Shown here piece after piece: positions 16,498-26,216 of a DNA stretch of 64,000 nt (within the stretch, counting starts at the first letter, position 1; every line of letters starts with the position of its first letter). This DNA comes from Algiphilus sp965216485. Lineage in GTDB: Bacteria > Pseudomonadota > Gammaproteobacteria > Nevskiales > Nevskiaceae. The notes beneath the pieces were generated by a model. The model was not told where the DNA came from and ran no database searches. It saw only the letters and a program-made list of their open reading frames with translations. The stretch lies in NCBI RefSeq assembly GCF_965216485.1, contig NZ_OZ244162.1, forward strand, positions 2,418,001-2,482,000, written 5' to 3'. The translations under genes and the position numbers were made by a program.

Positions 16498-19257
16498 ATG
16501 GACAAAGCATTCGAGCCGCGCGCGCTGGAAGCCAAGTGGCGCGCCTACTGGGAAGACAACGGTCTCTACGCCCCCAAGGGCGAAGGCACACCGCACACCA
16601 TCGTCATTCCGCCGCCGAATGTCACTGGCACCCTGCACATGGGGCATGCCTTCCAGCACAGCATCATGGATGCGATCACGCGCTATCAGCGCATGCGCGG
16701 CCGCGATGCCCTATGGCTGCCCGGCACGGACCATGCCGGCATAGCCACACAGATGGTGGTCGAGCGGCGCCTCGAGGCACAGGGCCAGTCTCGTCATGAC
16801 CTGGGTCGCGAGGCCTTTCTGGAAGCCGTCTGGGAATGGAAGGCCAGCTCCGGGGGCACGATTACCAACCAGATCCGGCGCATGGGCAACGCGGTGGACT
16901 GGTCGCGCGAGCGCTTCACGATGGACGAGACCTGCTCGCGCGCGGTCACTGAAGCCTTTGTCCGCCTGTATGAAGAGGATCTGATCTATCGCGGCACCCG
17001 CCTGGTCAACTGGGACCCGGTGCTGCAGACCGCCATTTCCGACCTGGAAGTCGAGTCGCGCGAGGAAAAGGGTCACCTGTGGCACTTCCGCTATCCGCTG
17101 GCGGATGGCTCGGGGCATCTGACGGTGGCCACCACGCGCCCGGAGACGATGCTGGGCGACACCGCGGTGGCGGTACACCCGGAGGATGCCCGCTTCCAGC
17201 ATCTGATCGGGCGCGAGCTGCGGCTGCCGCTGACCGACCGCATCATCCCGATCATCGCCGACGACTACGTCGACGCCGATTTCGGTAGCGGCTGCGTCAA
17301 GATCACCCCGGCGCACGACTTCAACGACTATGCGATGGGGGTCCGTCACGGGCTGCCGCAGATCAATATCCTGACCCCGGATGCGCGCATCAGCGATCAG
17401 GCGCCTGCCGCCTATGTCGGCCTCGACCGCCTTGCCGCGCGCGAACGCGTGGTGGCCGACATGGACGCCCTGGGCCTGCTCGAGCGCGTCGATGACCACA
17501 CCCTGATGGTGCCGCACGGCGACCGCACCGATGCGGTGGTCGAGCCCTATCTGACCGAGCAGTGGTTCGTGCGCACGAAACCGCTGGCCGAGCGCGCGCT
17601 GGCAGCGGTGGAAGACGGCCGCATGCGCTTCGTGCCCGGCAACTGGATCAATACCTATCGTCACTGGCTGAACAACATCGAGGACTGGTGCATCTCGCGC
17701 CAGATCTGGTGGGGCCATCGCGTCCCCGCCTGGTACACCGAGGATGGCCGCGTCCTGGTCGGCCGCGACGAGGAAGAAGCACGGCGCAAGGCCGGCCTGG
17801 ACGCCGCCACACCGCTACGGCGCGATACCGATGTCTTCGATACCTGGTTCTCCTCCGCGCTCTGGCCCTTCTCCACCATGGGCTGGCCGGAACAAACCAC
17901 GGATCTGCAGCGCCACTACCCCGGCGATGTGCTGGTCACCGGCTTCGACATCATCTTCTTCTGGGTGGCGCGCATGGCCATGATGGGCCTGCATTTCATG
18001 GACGACGTGCCCTTCCGCGACGTGTACATCACCGGCTTGGTGCGCGACTCGGACGGCGCCAAGATGAGCAAGTCGAAGGGCAATGTCATCGACCCCCTCG
18101 ACATCGTAGAAGGCATTTCCGCGGATGAGCTGGTGGCCAAGCGCACCGCCGGCCTCATGCAACCGCAGAAGGCCAAGGCGATCGAGAAAGCAACCCGCGC
18201 CGCCTACCCGGACGGCCTGCATGAAACCGGCGTCGACGCGCTGCGTTTCACCTTCTGCGCACTGGCCTCGACCGGGCGCGACATCCGCTTTGACCCGAAG
18301 CGCGCCGAAGGCTATCGCAACTTCTGCAACAAGATCTGGAATGCCGCCCGCTTCGTGTTGATGCACTGCGAATCCGAGGCGCTGCCCGAGGCCGGCCAAG
18401 CCGCCACGCTGTCGGCCGCCGATCACTGGATCATCTCGCGACTGCAGCGCGTCGAGGCCGAGATCGAACAGCACTTCCAGGATTACCGCTTCGATCTCAT
18501 CGCGCAGACGCTCTATCACTTCGTCTGGCATGAGTACTGCGACTGGTACGTGGAATTGGCCAAGCCGGCCCTGTCCGGCCGCGATGTCGCCGCCCAACGC
18601 GGCACGCGCACGACCCTGCTGCGAGTACTCGAGACCATCCTGCGCCTGCTGCATCCAATCATGCCCTTCATCACTGAGGAGATCTGGCAGCGCATCGGGC
18701 CGCTCGCCGGCAAGCAGGGCGACAGCATCATGCAGCAGCCCTACCCGCGCGCGCAGCAGGACCGCATCCACGCCGAAGCCGAGGCCGACATCGAATGGCT
18801 GCAGGGCTTCATCGTCGGCATCCGCAACATTCGCGGCGAGATGAATCTTGCGCCGTCGACCATCCTGCCGGTCTACCTGCGCGACGCCAGTCAGCAGGAC
18901 GTGGAACGGGTGCGGCGCATGCAGTCGCTGATTACCGCTCTGGCCCGGACCGAAGCGCCGCTGTTCCTGGAACAGAACGAGGAAGCGCCAAAGGCCGCCA
19001 CGGCCCTGCTCGGTGATCTCAAGATTCTGGTACCGATGAAGGGGCTGATCGATACCGAGGCCGAGCTGGCGCGGCTCGACAAGCGCATCGCCAAGTGCGA
19101 GAAGGAACTGGCCGGTCTGGAGCAGCGTCTGGCCAACCCTGATTTCGCCAAGGCACCGGAACATGTCGTCGCTGGCGCGCGTGAACGCAGCCAGCAGCTG
19201 CGCGATGATCTGGCAGCGCTGCGCGAACAGCGCCAGAAGGTGGCCGAAATCGCCTAG
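16498..19257 (+). CDS. valS: Valyl-tRNA synthetase
   Basis: A 919-residue class Ia synthetase charging tRNA-Val. It has the HIGH-type motif PPNVTGTLHMGHA near residue 44, the CP1 editing domain in the middle, the KMSKSKGN motif near residue 523, the anticodon-binding helical domain and a C-terminal coiled-coil arm (about residues 850-918) specific to ValRS. It is the last gene of pepA-holC-valS, 90 nt after holC, and is followed at once by a hairpin. Confidence 0.97.
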   Translation: MDKAFEPRALEAKWRAYWEDNGLYAPKGEGTPHTIVIPPPNVTGTLHMGHAFQHSIMDAITRYQRMRGRDALWLPGTDHAGIATQMVVERRLEAQGQSRHDLGREAFLEAVWEWKASSGGTITNQIRRMGNAVDWSRERFTMDETCSRAVTEAFVRLYEEDLIYRGTRLVNWDPVLQTAISDLEVESREEKGHLWHFRYPLADGSGHLTVATTRPETMLGDTAVAVHPEDARFQHLIGRELRLPLTDRIIPIIADDYVDADFGSGCVKITPAHDFNDYAMGVRHGLPQINILTPDARISDQAPAAYVGLDRLAARERVVADMDALGLLERVDDHTLMVPHGDRTDAVVEPYLTEQWFVRTKPLAERALAAVEDGRMRFVPGNWINTYRHWLNNIEDWCISRQIWWGHRVPAWYTEDGRVLVGRDEEEARRKAGLDAATPLRRDTDVFDTWFSSALWPFSTMGWPEQTTDLQRHYPGDVLVTGFDIIFFWVARMAMMGLHFMDDVPFRDVYITGLVRDSDGAKMSKSKGNVIDPLDIVEGISADELVAKRTAGLMQPQKAKAIEKATRAAYPDGLHETGVDALRFTFCALASTGRDIRFDPKRAEGYRNFCNKIWNAARFVLMHCESEALPEAGQAATLSAADHWIISRLQRVEAEIEQHFQDYRFDLIAQTLYHFVWHEYCDWYVELAKPALSGRDVAAQRGTRTTLLRVLETILRLLHPIMPFITEEIWQRIGPLAGKQGDSIMQQPYPRAQQDRIHAEAEADIEWLQGFIVGIRNIRGEMNLAPSTILPVYLRDASQQDVERVRRMQSLITALARTEAPLFLEQNEEAPKAATALLGDLKILVPMKGLIDTEAELARLDKRIAKCEKELAGLEQRLANPDFAKAPEHVVAGARERSQQLRDDLAALREQRQKVAEIA

Positions 19258-19263
19258 TCATCA

Positions 19264-19290
19264 CCGCCACCGGCGCCAGGCCGGTGGCGG
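19264..19290. terminator. Hairpin terminator between convergent valS and patatin genes
   Basis: A perfect 10-bp inverted repeat, CCGCCACCGG / CCGGTGGCGG, with a 7-nt loop (19274-19280). It lies 6 nt after the valS stop codon and 10 nt beyond the patatin stop. There is no long T-run on either side, so efficiency is uncertain. Confidence 0.6.
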
Positions 19291-19300
19291 ATGAATGCCG

Positions 19301-20836
19301 CTACTCCTCGGCGGCCTTTTGCCGGACCAGGCGCAGCGCCCGCGGCTTGCGAGCCAGTGGCTGGCGTCGATTCTCCGGCGCCTCCAGATTGGTCAGGCAG
19401 CGTTCCAGGGCCTGACTCACCATCAGCTGATTGCGTACCTGCGCCATGCGCGGCCAGGTCGCCCGCTCCCCTTCGAGGATGAAGCGGCGCACATCATCGA
19501 TGCGCGGGTTGGCGGTGACCCGCATGAAACGCCACAGACTGTTCTGCGGCATGATCGTGACGTTGCCGCGGTAGTTCTGGTCGAGCAGCGAGGCGGCCAT
19601 GTCCAAGGGCTTGCGCAGGCCGCCGTCCGGCAAGCCGGAGCGGGCGATGTCCACGACGCTGCGCGACTGCTGTAGCAGGGTTCCCATCACCAGCTTGCGT
19701 ACCCCCGCGAGACGCCCGGCACGCGGGCCACCTTCAGCACGCGCGAGGAAGGGGATGACGTGCGGATTGGTCTGGCTGACGACGAAATGATTGGCGTTGT
19801 GCAGTCGGCGCAGTCTCTGCATCGGCAAGTCCGACTTGAGCGAGCCGTCGTTCCACTTGAGCGTGGGCATGAACGGGACGCGTGCCCCGCGCGCGTCGCG
19901 CGTCATCAGCATCACCGGCGGAAAGATCAGCGGCACCGAGCAGGACGCCGCCACTGCCTCACGGACGCAGACATAGGGAAAGGTCAGGTGATTGAGCAGC
20001 CGCGGCGGCTGATTGCTGCCGGCCGGCGACACCGTGATATTGAGGCTGCGACCCGAGGCTTCGAAGGCCTGCTCGAAGGTCAGATCCGGCACATTGGCGG
20101 CGATGGCCTTGCGCAGCTGAGTCGGGTCCATGATCGAGCCGAAGCGCATCATGTCAGCGGGGCGCAGCGCGCGCCAGAAACGGTAGTAGCTGCTTTCCGG
20201 ATCGAGCAGCTCCAGCGTCTGCTCCTCGTTACGGGTCGACACCGCCGCGGCCACCACCGAGCCCGCGCTGGAACCCGACAATACGCGTGGCAGCAGGCCT
20301 TCAAGATAGATCGCCTTGACCACGCCGACGTGAAACAGGCCCAGCGTGGCGCCGCCGGACAGCAGCAGGCCCGACTGCCCGAAGGACTGCGTGACTTCCC
20401 GAAAGAACTTCAGCTTCCTTGCATGCGGCCATTCCGGGAAACTGGTGTCGGCCAGATATTCCAGTGTCTCCACCACCGTCTGCAGATACTGATCGATCAG
20501 CGTCTTGGTGCCGGTGCGGGCATAGGCATAGAGATTGGGGTTGCCGATGTTGCCGATGTTCCAGTGCAAGCCCTGGCGCATGTAGTGCACCAGGGCGTGC
20601 ACGTCGCCTTCCTCGCGCAGCTGGCGAAGCTGGCGCAACCGGGTGCGGATCAGCTGCCAGTCGTAGTCTTCGGAGACCTCTTCCTCCATCCATTCGTCGA
20701 GGCCCTCGCGCTCGTCCAGCACAGAGGCGGCCTCGTGCCAGGTGGCGTAGGTCTCTGCCTCGCGCATGGCGGCCTGGGCTTCTCTAGCGATCGCGTCCAT
20801 CTCGCGTTGCTGTCCTTTTCGGTTGTTTGCACGCAT
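19301..20836 (-). CDS. Patatin-like phospholipase with DUF3336 domain
   Basis: A protein of about 511 residues with a DUF3336 helical N-terminus (roughly residues 15-155), followed by a patatin domain. The oxyanion Gly-rich loop LSGGATLGLFHVG, the nucleophile elbow GSSAG and the catalytic Asp in NDGS(LKSDLP) are all intact, so a Ser-Asp lipid acyl hydrolase is expected. DUF3336-patatin fusions resemble yeast Tgl3/4/5 lipases, suggesting triacylglycerol or phospholipid turnover. Start choice is weak: ATG at 20836 is used, TTG at 20863 and ATG at 20800 are alternatives. No signal peptide. It is divergent from the MoxR operon across about 55 nt. Confidence 0.85.
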   Translation of the reverse strand: MRANNRKGQQREMDAIAREAQAAMREAETYATWHEAASVLDEREGLDEWMEEEVSEDYDWQLIRTRLRQLRQLREEGDVHALVHYMRQGLHWNIGNIGNPNLYAYARTGTKTLIDQYLQTVVETLEYLADTSFPEWPHARKLKFFREVTQSFGQSGLLLSGGATLGLFHVGVVKAIYLEGLLPRVLSGSSAGSVVAAAVSTRNEEQTLELLDPESSYYRFWRALRPADMMRFGSIMDPTQLRKAIAANVPDLTFEQAFEASGRSLNITVSPAGSNQPPRLLNHLTFPYVCVREAVAASCSVPLIFPPVMLMTRDARGARVPFMPTLKWNDGSLKSDLPMQRLRRLHNANHFVVSQTNPHVIPFLARAEGGPRAGRLAGVRKLVMGTLLQQSRSVVDIARSGLPDGGLRKPLDMAASLLDQNYRGNVTIMPQNSLWRFMRVTANPRIDDVRRFILEGERATWPRMAQVRNQLMVSQALERCLTNLEAPENRRQPLARKPRALRLVRQKAAEE

Positions 20837-20891
20837 CGTGCGACGATCACCGGCCCATGGCAAGCCGCTCCTGGACCGTTACACTCCGCCC

Positions 20892-21824
20892 ATGCCTTAC
20901 GAAAATCACACCGCGCAGCGGCAGATGCGCGATGCCATTGCTGCCGTCGACCGCATCATCCTGGGCAAGTCACTGGAGACCCGCCTCGCCAACTGCTGCC
21001 TGATCGCCGGCGGCCACCTGCTGGTCGAGGACCTTCCCGGGGTCGGCAAGACCACCCTGGCACTGGCCATGGCGCGGGTCTATGGCCTTGACTACAAGCG
21101 GATTCAGTTCACCAGTGACCTGCTGCCCGCCGACATTCTGGGTGTCTCCATCTTCGACGCATCGACCGCGCGCTTCCGCTTCGAAGCCGGGCCGATCTTC
21201 AGCGATGTGCTGCTCGCCGACGAGATCAACCGTGCCTCGCCCAAGACCCAGTCCGCCCTGCTCGAAGCCATGGCGGAAGGTCAGGTGACGGTCGAGGGCG
21301 AAACGCGCCCACTGCCTTCGCCCTACTTTGTCATCGCCACCCAGAACCCGCGCGACCAGCTCGGCACCTACCCTCTGCCCGAAAGCCAGCTGGACCGCTT
21401 CCTGATGCGCCTTTCGCTGGGCTATCCGCCAGCCGAAGCCGAGCTACAACTGCTCCAGGACAGCGACCACCGCCGGATGGTCGAGCACCTGGAGCCTGTG
21501 CTGGACCGTGAATCGCTTCGTGGCATTCAGGCTGCCGTAGCCGCCATCCATGTCTCCGACGCGGCGGCGCGCTATATCCTGGCTCTGGTGCAGTACTCGC
21601 GCAGCCTGCCAGGATTGCGCCACGGCCTATCCCCCCGCGCCGGTCTGGCAATCCGCCGTGCCGCCCAGGCCTGGGCGCTACTCGAAGGCCGCGATGGCGT
21701 ATTGCCCGAGGACATCCAGCGGGTCTTTCCGCCGGTGGCCGGGCACCGCCTGCATCCCAGCCCGGACAGCGAGACCGAATCGCCCACGGCCGGCGAGATT
21801 CTGAGCGCAGTGGCCATCCCCTGA
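20892..21824 (+). CDS. MoxR-family AAA ATPase
   Basis: A 310-residue MoxR ATPase with Walker A LPGVGKT, Walker B LLADEINRASPKTQ and the sensor segment ATQNPRDQLGTYPLPESQLDRF. MoxR proteins act as chaperones for neighbouring DUF58/VWA proteins. The start ATG at 20892 gives the canonical MoxR length; the frame is open upstream within the divergent patatin gene. It is followed after 8 nt by a DUF58 gene and then a transglutaminase gene, a well-known three-gene module. Confidence 0.93.
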   Translation: MPYENHTAQRQMRDAIAAVDRIILGKSLETRLANCCLIAGGHLLVEDLPGVGKTTLALAMARVYGLDYKRIQFTSDLLPADILGVSIFDASTARFRFEAGPIFSDVLLADEINRASPKTQSALLEAMAEGQVTVEGETRPLPSPYFVIATQNPRDQLGTYPLPESQLDRFLMRLSLGYPPAEAELQLLQDSDHRRMVEHLEPVLDRESLRGIQAAVAAIHVSDAAARYILALVQYSRSLPGLRHGLSPRAGLAIRRAAQAWALLEGRDGVLPEDIQRVFPPVAGHRLHPSPDSETESPTAGEILSAVAIP

Positions 21825-21832
21825 GCCGGCGC

Positions 21833-22822
21833 GTGGTGTTCCTGCGTCCCATGCAGCGCTTCCGGCGCGCCTTCGAAAATTGGCTGTTGCGTCGTGTGCC
21901 GCGCCAGTCCTTGCCGCAGCGCGTCGGGCGGCGACGCGTCTACATCATGCCAACCCCGGCCGGGTATGCCTTTGGCGCTCTGGTGTTCGCGCTCTGGCTG
22001 GGATCGATGAATTACGCCAACAGCATGGGCTTCGCCCTCGCCTTCCTGCTCGCCGGCGTCGGCCTGGTGGCGATGCACCTGACCCACGCCAATCTGCTTG
22101 GCATCCATCTGCGCCAGTGCCATGCCAAGGCAGTGCACGCCGGCAAAGAGGCGCGTATCGAGCTTGTGCTGAGCCACGACGGCGCCAGGCCGCGACCCGC
22201 CATCTTTGCGCACTGGCCGACGTCGGTGGCCGCCAGCCGGGATGGTGTGGATCTTCCGGCCAGCGATGCGGCCCGCCTGCACCTCGATTTGCCGACGGTG
22301 CGCCGCGGCTGGCTCCCCCTGCCACCTATTGCCCTGGAGACCACCTTTCCCCTCGGCCTTTTTCGCGCGTGGACATGGATACGGCCCGATCGCCGGCTGC
22401 TGGTCTACCCAGCCACCGACGCGTTGGGCCCCAGCTTCCCGCAGACGCATCACGCTGAAGGCGAAGACAGCGGACGGCGCGCGGGGCGCGAGCACTTTGA
22501 CAGCCTGCGCGATTATCGGCACGGCGATGCCATGCATGACATCCACTGGAAGCGCCTTGCCAAGGACAGCAAACCGACCGTGAAACAGTTCCTCGATACC
22601 ACGGACCGCCGTCTGTGGATCGACTGGCAGGCACTGTCTGGAGACCATGAAAGTCGCATCCGACAATGCGCGCGCATGGTGATCGAGGCACATCGTCAGG
22701 GATGGCGATGGGGCATGCGATTGCCCGGGGCGCTGATACCACCGGAAGAAGGCGATGCCCATCGCCACCAGTGTCTGCGTACCCTGGCCCTGTTCGACCC
22801 GCCAGGAGAACAGCATGGCTGA
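21833..22822 (+). CDS. DUF58 domain membrane protein
   Basis: About 329 residues. Two hydrophobic helices near residues 45-85 are followed by a beta-rich region and the DUF58 signature DYRHGDAMHDIHWKR near residue 225, matching the family pattern of a Gly-Asp followed by IHWK. A GTG at 21833 is taken as the start; GTG 21836 and ATG 21851 are alternatives. The 3' end overlaps the next start by 8 nt. Its function is unknown, but it is consistently encoded with MoxR and TgpA-type transglutaminases and probably forms a membrane complex. Confidence 0.85.
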   Translation: MVFLRPMQRFRRAFENWLLRRVPRQSLPQRVGRRRVYIMPTPAGYAFGALVFALWLGSMNYANSMGFALAFLLAGVGLVAMHLTHANLLGIHLRQCHAKAVHAGKEARIELVLSHDGARPRPAIFAHWPTSVAASRDGVDLPASDAARLHLDLPTVRRGWLPLPPIALETTFPLGLFRAWTWIRPDRRLLVYPATDALGPSFPQTHHAEGEDSGRRAGREHFDSLRDYRHGDAMHDIHWKRLAKDSKPTVKQFLDTTDRRLWIDWQALSGDHESRIRQCARMVIEAHRQGWRWGMRLPGALIPPEEGDAHRHQCLRTLALFDPPGEQHG

Positions 22823-24857
22823 AGCGATGGCACTGCCGCGCGAACGTCTGCTGCGGCTGCTGCCAGTGGTTGCTATCGTGCTGGCGCCGCACGCGCTGCA
22901 CCTGCCGCCCTGGATCGGGCTGGTGGTAGGCACACTGATCATCTGGCGCGGCGTGGCCGCACAGCGCGCCTGGCCTCTGCCGGGCCGCTGGGTGCGCGTG
23001 GCATTGACGATCGCGGGATTCGCCGGTGTCTGGCTGAGTTTCGGGCGCAGTTCAGGGCAAGTGGCGGGTACTGCCATGCTGACGTTGATGATCGCGCTCA
23101 AGCTGACCGAGTTGCAGGACCGCCGCGGCGAGATGGTGGTCCTGCTGCTGCTCTATTTCACGCTGTTCACCCATTTTCTGCGCGATCAGGCGTTGTGGAC
23201 CGTTCTCTGGATGCTGGTTGCGGTGCTGCTGATCACCGCCCTGCTGATCGACGGTCAGCGACTGCAACGTGCAGGCTGGCGCGCCGATCTCTCCGGAGCG
23301 GGCCGCCTGCTGCTGCTCGCATTGCCACTCATGCTGGTGCTGTGGGTGCTTTTCCCTCGCATATCCGGTCCGCTTTGGGGGACACCGGGGGCCAGCGACA
23401 GCGCACGCACCGGCATGAGCGACACCATGTCCCCCGGAGACATCGCATCGCTAATCCAATCGGATGCGGTGGCTTTTCGTGTCAGCTTCGAGGGCGCCGT
23501 CCCCGATAAGCAGGAGCGGTACTGGCGGGGACCCGTGCTGTGGTACACCGACGGCCGCACCTGGTACCCGCACCGGCGCAGCCTGGGTGCGCCAGAGCGA
23601 GACGCCTCCGCAAGCCTGGTGCCAGAGGGCCCCGCCATCGACTATCGGCTCACCCTCGAACCGCAGACGCTGTCGTACATCTTCGCACTCGACTACGCGC
23701 CGCCTGGCACCCTGCCGGCACCCTTGCACCTGGATGCCGGCGGCGCCGTCCGCAGCGCATCGGTACTCAATACCACCACGTTCTTCGATCTGCGCGCCTA
23801 TCCGGCCGCACGGCTCGGTTCATCGCTCGAAGGCAGCTTGCGCGAGCGGGCCTTGCAGTTGCCCGCCAATGCCAATCCACGCAGCCGTGCGCTTGCCGCC
23901 GACTGGCGCCGCCAGACGCGGCAGCCCATGGCGCTGGCACAGCGCGCGCTGGCCTATTTTCGCAACGAGGGCTTCATCTACACGCTCTCTCCCCCGCTGC
24001 TGGGTACGGATAGTGTCGACGCTTTCCTATTCGAATCCCGGCGCGGCTTCTGCGAGCATTTTGCCGGCAGCTTTGTCACCCTGATGCGTGCTGCGGGGGT
24101 GCCTGCGCGCGTGGTGCTCGGCTATCAGGGAGCCGAGCGCAGCCAGGTGGGCGACTACTACATCGTGCGCCAATCCGATGCCCACGCTTGGGCGGAAATC
24201 TGGGATGAGCGCGCTGGCTGGCTGCGTATCGATCCCACTGCGGCGGTGGCGCCTGATCGCATCGAGTTCAATCTCGATACCGCCCTCGAACAGCGTGGCG
24301 AGCAGCGTGCGCTGCCATGGGCGGGGCAATGGGCGATCGGTGATTGGATCGGCGCGCGCTGGGACTTTCTGAACATGCAGTGGGACCGCTGGATTCTGGC
24401 CTACGGCCCGGAGCTGCAGCGCGCCTTGCTGTCCCGCATCGGCCTCGGTGATTGGCAGCGCATGCTGTTCGCGCTGACTGCGTTGATCGCACTGATGATG
24501 GCGATCATCGCTGCCCTGGCGATTCGCGCCAATCTGCGCGAGGTCCGGCGCGACCCGCTGGCGCGGGAATGGCAGCGCATCTGCTGCCGTCTTGCGCGAT
24601 CAGGGTTGGCGCCAGAGCCGCAGGAGGGGCCGCTGGACTATGCCGGGCGCGTGCGCGGCCATCTGCAAGGCGAGGCCCTGCGCGCCTTCAATGACGCAGC
24701 CGATGCCTATATTCGCGGTCGCTATCTTGCAGCGGCGGATGCAGACGCCCTGCTGGTGTTGCAGACCCGCATGGCGGCCGCGCGGCGGCGTATGCCCATG
24801 GTGTTCGCCGCCGGCTTGCCTCACCCTGGTCGCGCAGTGCCGCCCTCTTCGAGCTAG
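22815..24857 (+). CDS. TgpA-type membrane transglutaminase-like protein (DUF3488)
   Basis: A 680-residue protein with several N-terminal membrane helices (DUF3488, roughly residues 10-190), a periplasmic transglutaminase core and a C-terminal helix near 555 followed by a DUF4129-like tail. The catalytic triad is visible: Cys in RRGFCEHFAGSF, His in SDAHAWAEIWD and Asp in RIDPTAAV. Pseudomonas TgpA of this architecture is essential in P. aeruginosa. Start ATG 22815 is preceded by AGGAGA 5 nt upstream and overlaps the DUF58 gene. Its stop overlaps the rimI stop on the other strand. Confidence 0.92.
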   Translation: MAEAMALPRERLLRLLPVVAIVLAPHALHLPPWIGLVVGTLIIWRGVAAQRAWPLPGRWVRVALTIAGFAGVWLSFGRSSGQVAGTAMLTLMIALKLTELQDRRGEMVVLLLLYFTLFTHFLRDQALWTVLWMLVAVLLITALLIDGQRLQRAGWRADLSGAGRLLLLALPLMLVLWVLFPRISGPLWGTPGASDSARTGMSDTMSPGDIASLIQSDAVAFRVSFEGAVPDKQERYWRGPVLWYTDGRTWYPHRRSLGAPERDASASLVPEGPAIDYRLTLEPQTLSYIFALDYAPPGTLPAPLHLDAGGAVRSASVLNTTTFFDLRAYPAARLGSSLEGSLRERALQLPANANPRSRALAADWRRQTRQPMALAQRALAYFRNEGFIYTLSPPLLGTDSVDAFLFESRRGFCEHFAGSFVTLMRAAGVPARVVLGYQGAERSQVGDYYIVRQSDAHAWAEIWDERAGWLRIDPTAAVAPDRIEFNLDTALEQRGEQRALPWAGQWAIGDWIGARWDFLNMQWDRWILAYGPELQRALLSRIGLGDWQRMLFALTALIALMMAIIAALAIRANLREVRRDPLAREWQRICCRLARSGLAPEPQEGPLDYAGRVRGHLQGEALRAFNDAADAYIRGRYLAAADADALLVLQTRMAAARRRMPMVFAAGLPHPGRAVPPSSS

Positions 24858-25360
24858 CCGGCACCAGCCTCGCGCACCGCCGTGAAGTCGAAGGACATGA
24901 CGAGCGCGTCCTCGCGCGTCCCGGCATGTGCCGGGTAATAGCGCGGGCGACGCGCCAGCACGGCAAAGCCCCTCTCGCTGTAGAGATGAATCGCGCTGCG
25001 ATTGGAGGCGCGCACTTCCAGCAGCATGCAGCGTGCTTCCGCATGCCGCGCCTGGCGCAGCACGTGCTCCAGCAGACGACTGCCCAGACCGTGCCGGCGC
25101 GCGTGCGGCGCCACCGCCAGATTGAGCAGATGCGCCTCGTCCATGGCCAGGGAGCTCAGCGTGAAGGCCAGGATTTCCTGTTCAGCATCCTCGAGCACCC
25201 AGCCACTGTAGCCTGCCTTGAGACAATCGGAAAACATGCCGCGCGACCAGGGATGGGGCTGGCTGACCCGCTCGATGGCGTGGACGGCGTCGAGATGCCC
25301 GTCCGCCATGGGCAGGAGCCGCACACCGTGCGCCACCGGCTGATCAGCCGCCAGTCCCAT
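24854..25360 (-). CDS. rimI: Ribosomal-protein-alanine N-acetyltransferase RimI-like
   Basis: A GNAT acetyltransferase of about 168 residues, acetylating the N-terminal alanine of ribosomal protein S18 in characterised RimI. Supporting features are HPWSRGMF near the N-terminus, the acetyl-CoA loop RRHGLGSRLLEHVL and the C-terminal NRSAIHLYSERGF plus RPRYYP, all typical of RimI. The start is uncertain (ATG 25360 chosen, ATG 25387 also in frame). It overlaps the upstream uracil-DNA glycosylase gene by 17 nt and is the last gene of the ilvH-leuA run. Confidence 0.85.
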   Translation of the reverse strand: MGLAADQPVAHGVRLLPMADGHLDAVHAIERVSQPHPWSRGMFSDCLKAGYSGWVLEDAEQEILAFTLSSLAMDEAHLLNLAVAPHARRHGLGSRLLEHVLRQARHAEARCMLLEVRASNRSAIHLYSERGFAVLARRPRYYPAHAGTREDALVMSFDFTAVREAGAG

Positions 25361-26216
25361 CGCGCTGCTCACTGGACCCGGAATCATGCAGCAGCGCGTG
25401 CACGCGCTTGAGGTCTTCCCAGGCCTTGGCCTTCTCCCTCGGCGAACGCAGCAGATAGGCAGGGTGGTAGCTCACCCACACCGGCACCGAGGCGGGCCCG
25501 TAATAGTGTGTACGGCCGCGCAAGCGCGACAGCGGCTCCTCGGTGTTGAGCAGGCGCTGGGCAGCCACGCGGCCGACGGCCAGGATGAGCCGTGGTTGCA
25601 GCGCGTCAATCTGGGCATCAAGGAAGGGGCGACAGGCTTCGACCTCGGCCGGCGCCGGATCCCGGTTGTTGGGCGGCCGGCACTTGACCACATTGGCGAT
25701 ATAGGTGTTGCGCCCGCGATCGTGGCCAATCGCAGCCATCATGGCGTCCAGCAGCTGCCCCGCCCGGCCAACAAAGGGTTCACCGCGCCGGTCCTCTTCC
25801 GCACCCGGGCCTTCTCCAATGACCAGCAGTGGCGCTTCGGTGGCACCGACACCGAATACCGTCTGCGTCCGCGTACGGTGCAGGGCGCAGCGCGTGCAAT
25901 CGGCCACGCAAGCCTGTGCCGCTTCCAGGGAATCCAACGGCGGCAGCGGCGGCAATGGGGTTTCGACCGGCGCCTCGATCACGGTTTCCGGCAGTGTTGC
26001 CTGGCGTGCGGCCGGCGCCCGTGCCGCCGACCGGAAGGGTGGCGCAGCGACGGAGGATGGAGATTGAGACGACTGCGGCGGGGTCCGTGGAGCGGGTGCC
26101 CCCGCGGAGGCCGTCTCCGCAGGGGCTTGACGGCGCGCAGCCGCCTGCCGGCGCTCGCCCAGAAAATCGCGCACGCCCAGCGCCTTCAGATAACGCTGGC
26201 GACGCGCGGGCTCCAT
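25344..26216 (-). CDS. Family 4 uracil-DNA glycosylase
   Basis: A 290-residue iron-sulfur uracil-DNA glycosylase. A short conserved N-terminal helix (RRQRYLKALGV) and a Pro/Ala-rich linker (about residues 25-95) precede the catalytic domain, which carries GEGPGAEED, NVVKCRPPNNRDP, the four cluster cysteines (CVADCTRC pair, KC and EAC) and the HPAYLLR motif. It removes uracil from DNA to start base-excision repair. The ATG overlaps the leuA stop (ATGA). Gene pairing with rimI is frequent in gammaproteobacteria. Confidence 0.92.
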   Translation of the reverse strand: MEPARRQRYLKALGVRDFLGERRQAAARRQAPAETASAGAPAPRTPPQSSQSPSSVAAPPFRSAARAPAARQATLPETVIEAPVETPLPPLPPLDSLEAAQACVADCTRCALHRTRTQTVFGVGATEAPLLVIGEGPGAEEDRRGEPFVGRAGQLLDAMMAAIGHDRGRNTYIANVVKCRPPNNRDPAPAEVEACRPFLDAQIDALQPRLILAVGRVAAQRLLNTEEPLSRLRGRTHYYGPASVPVWVSYHPAYLLRSPREKAKAWEDLKRVHALLHDSGSSEQRDGTGG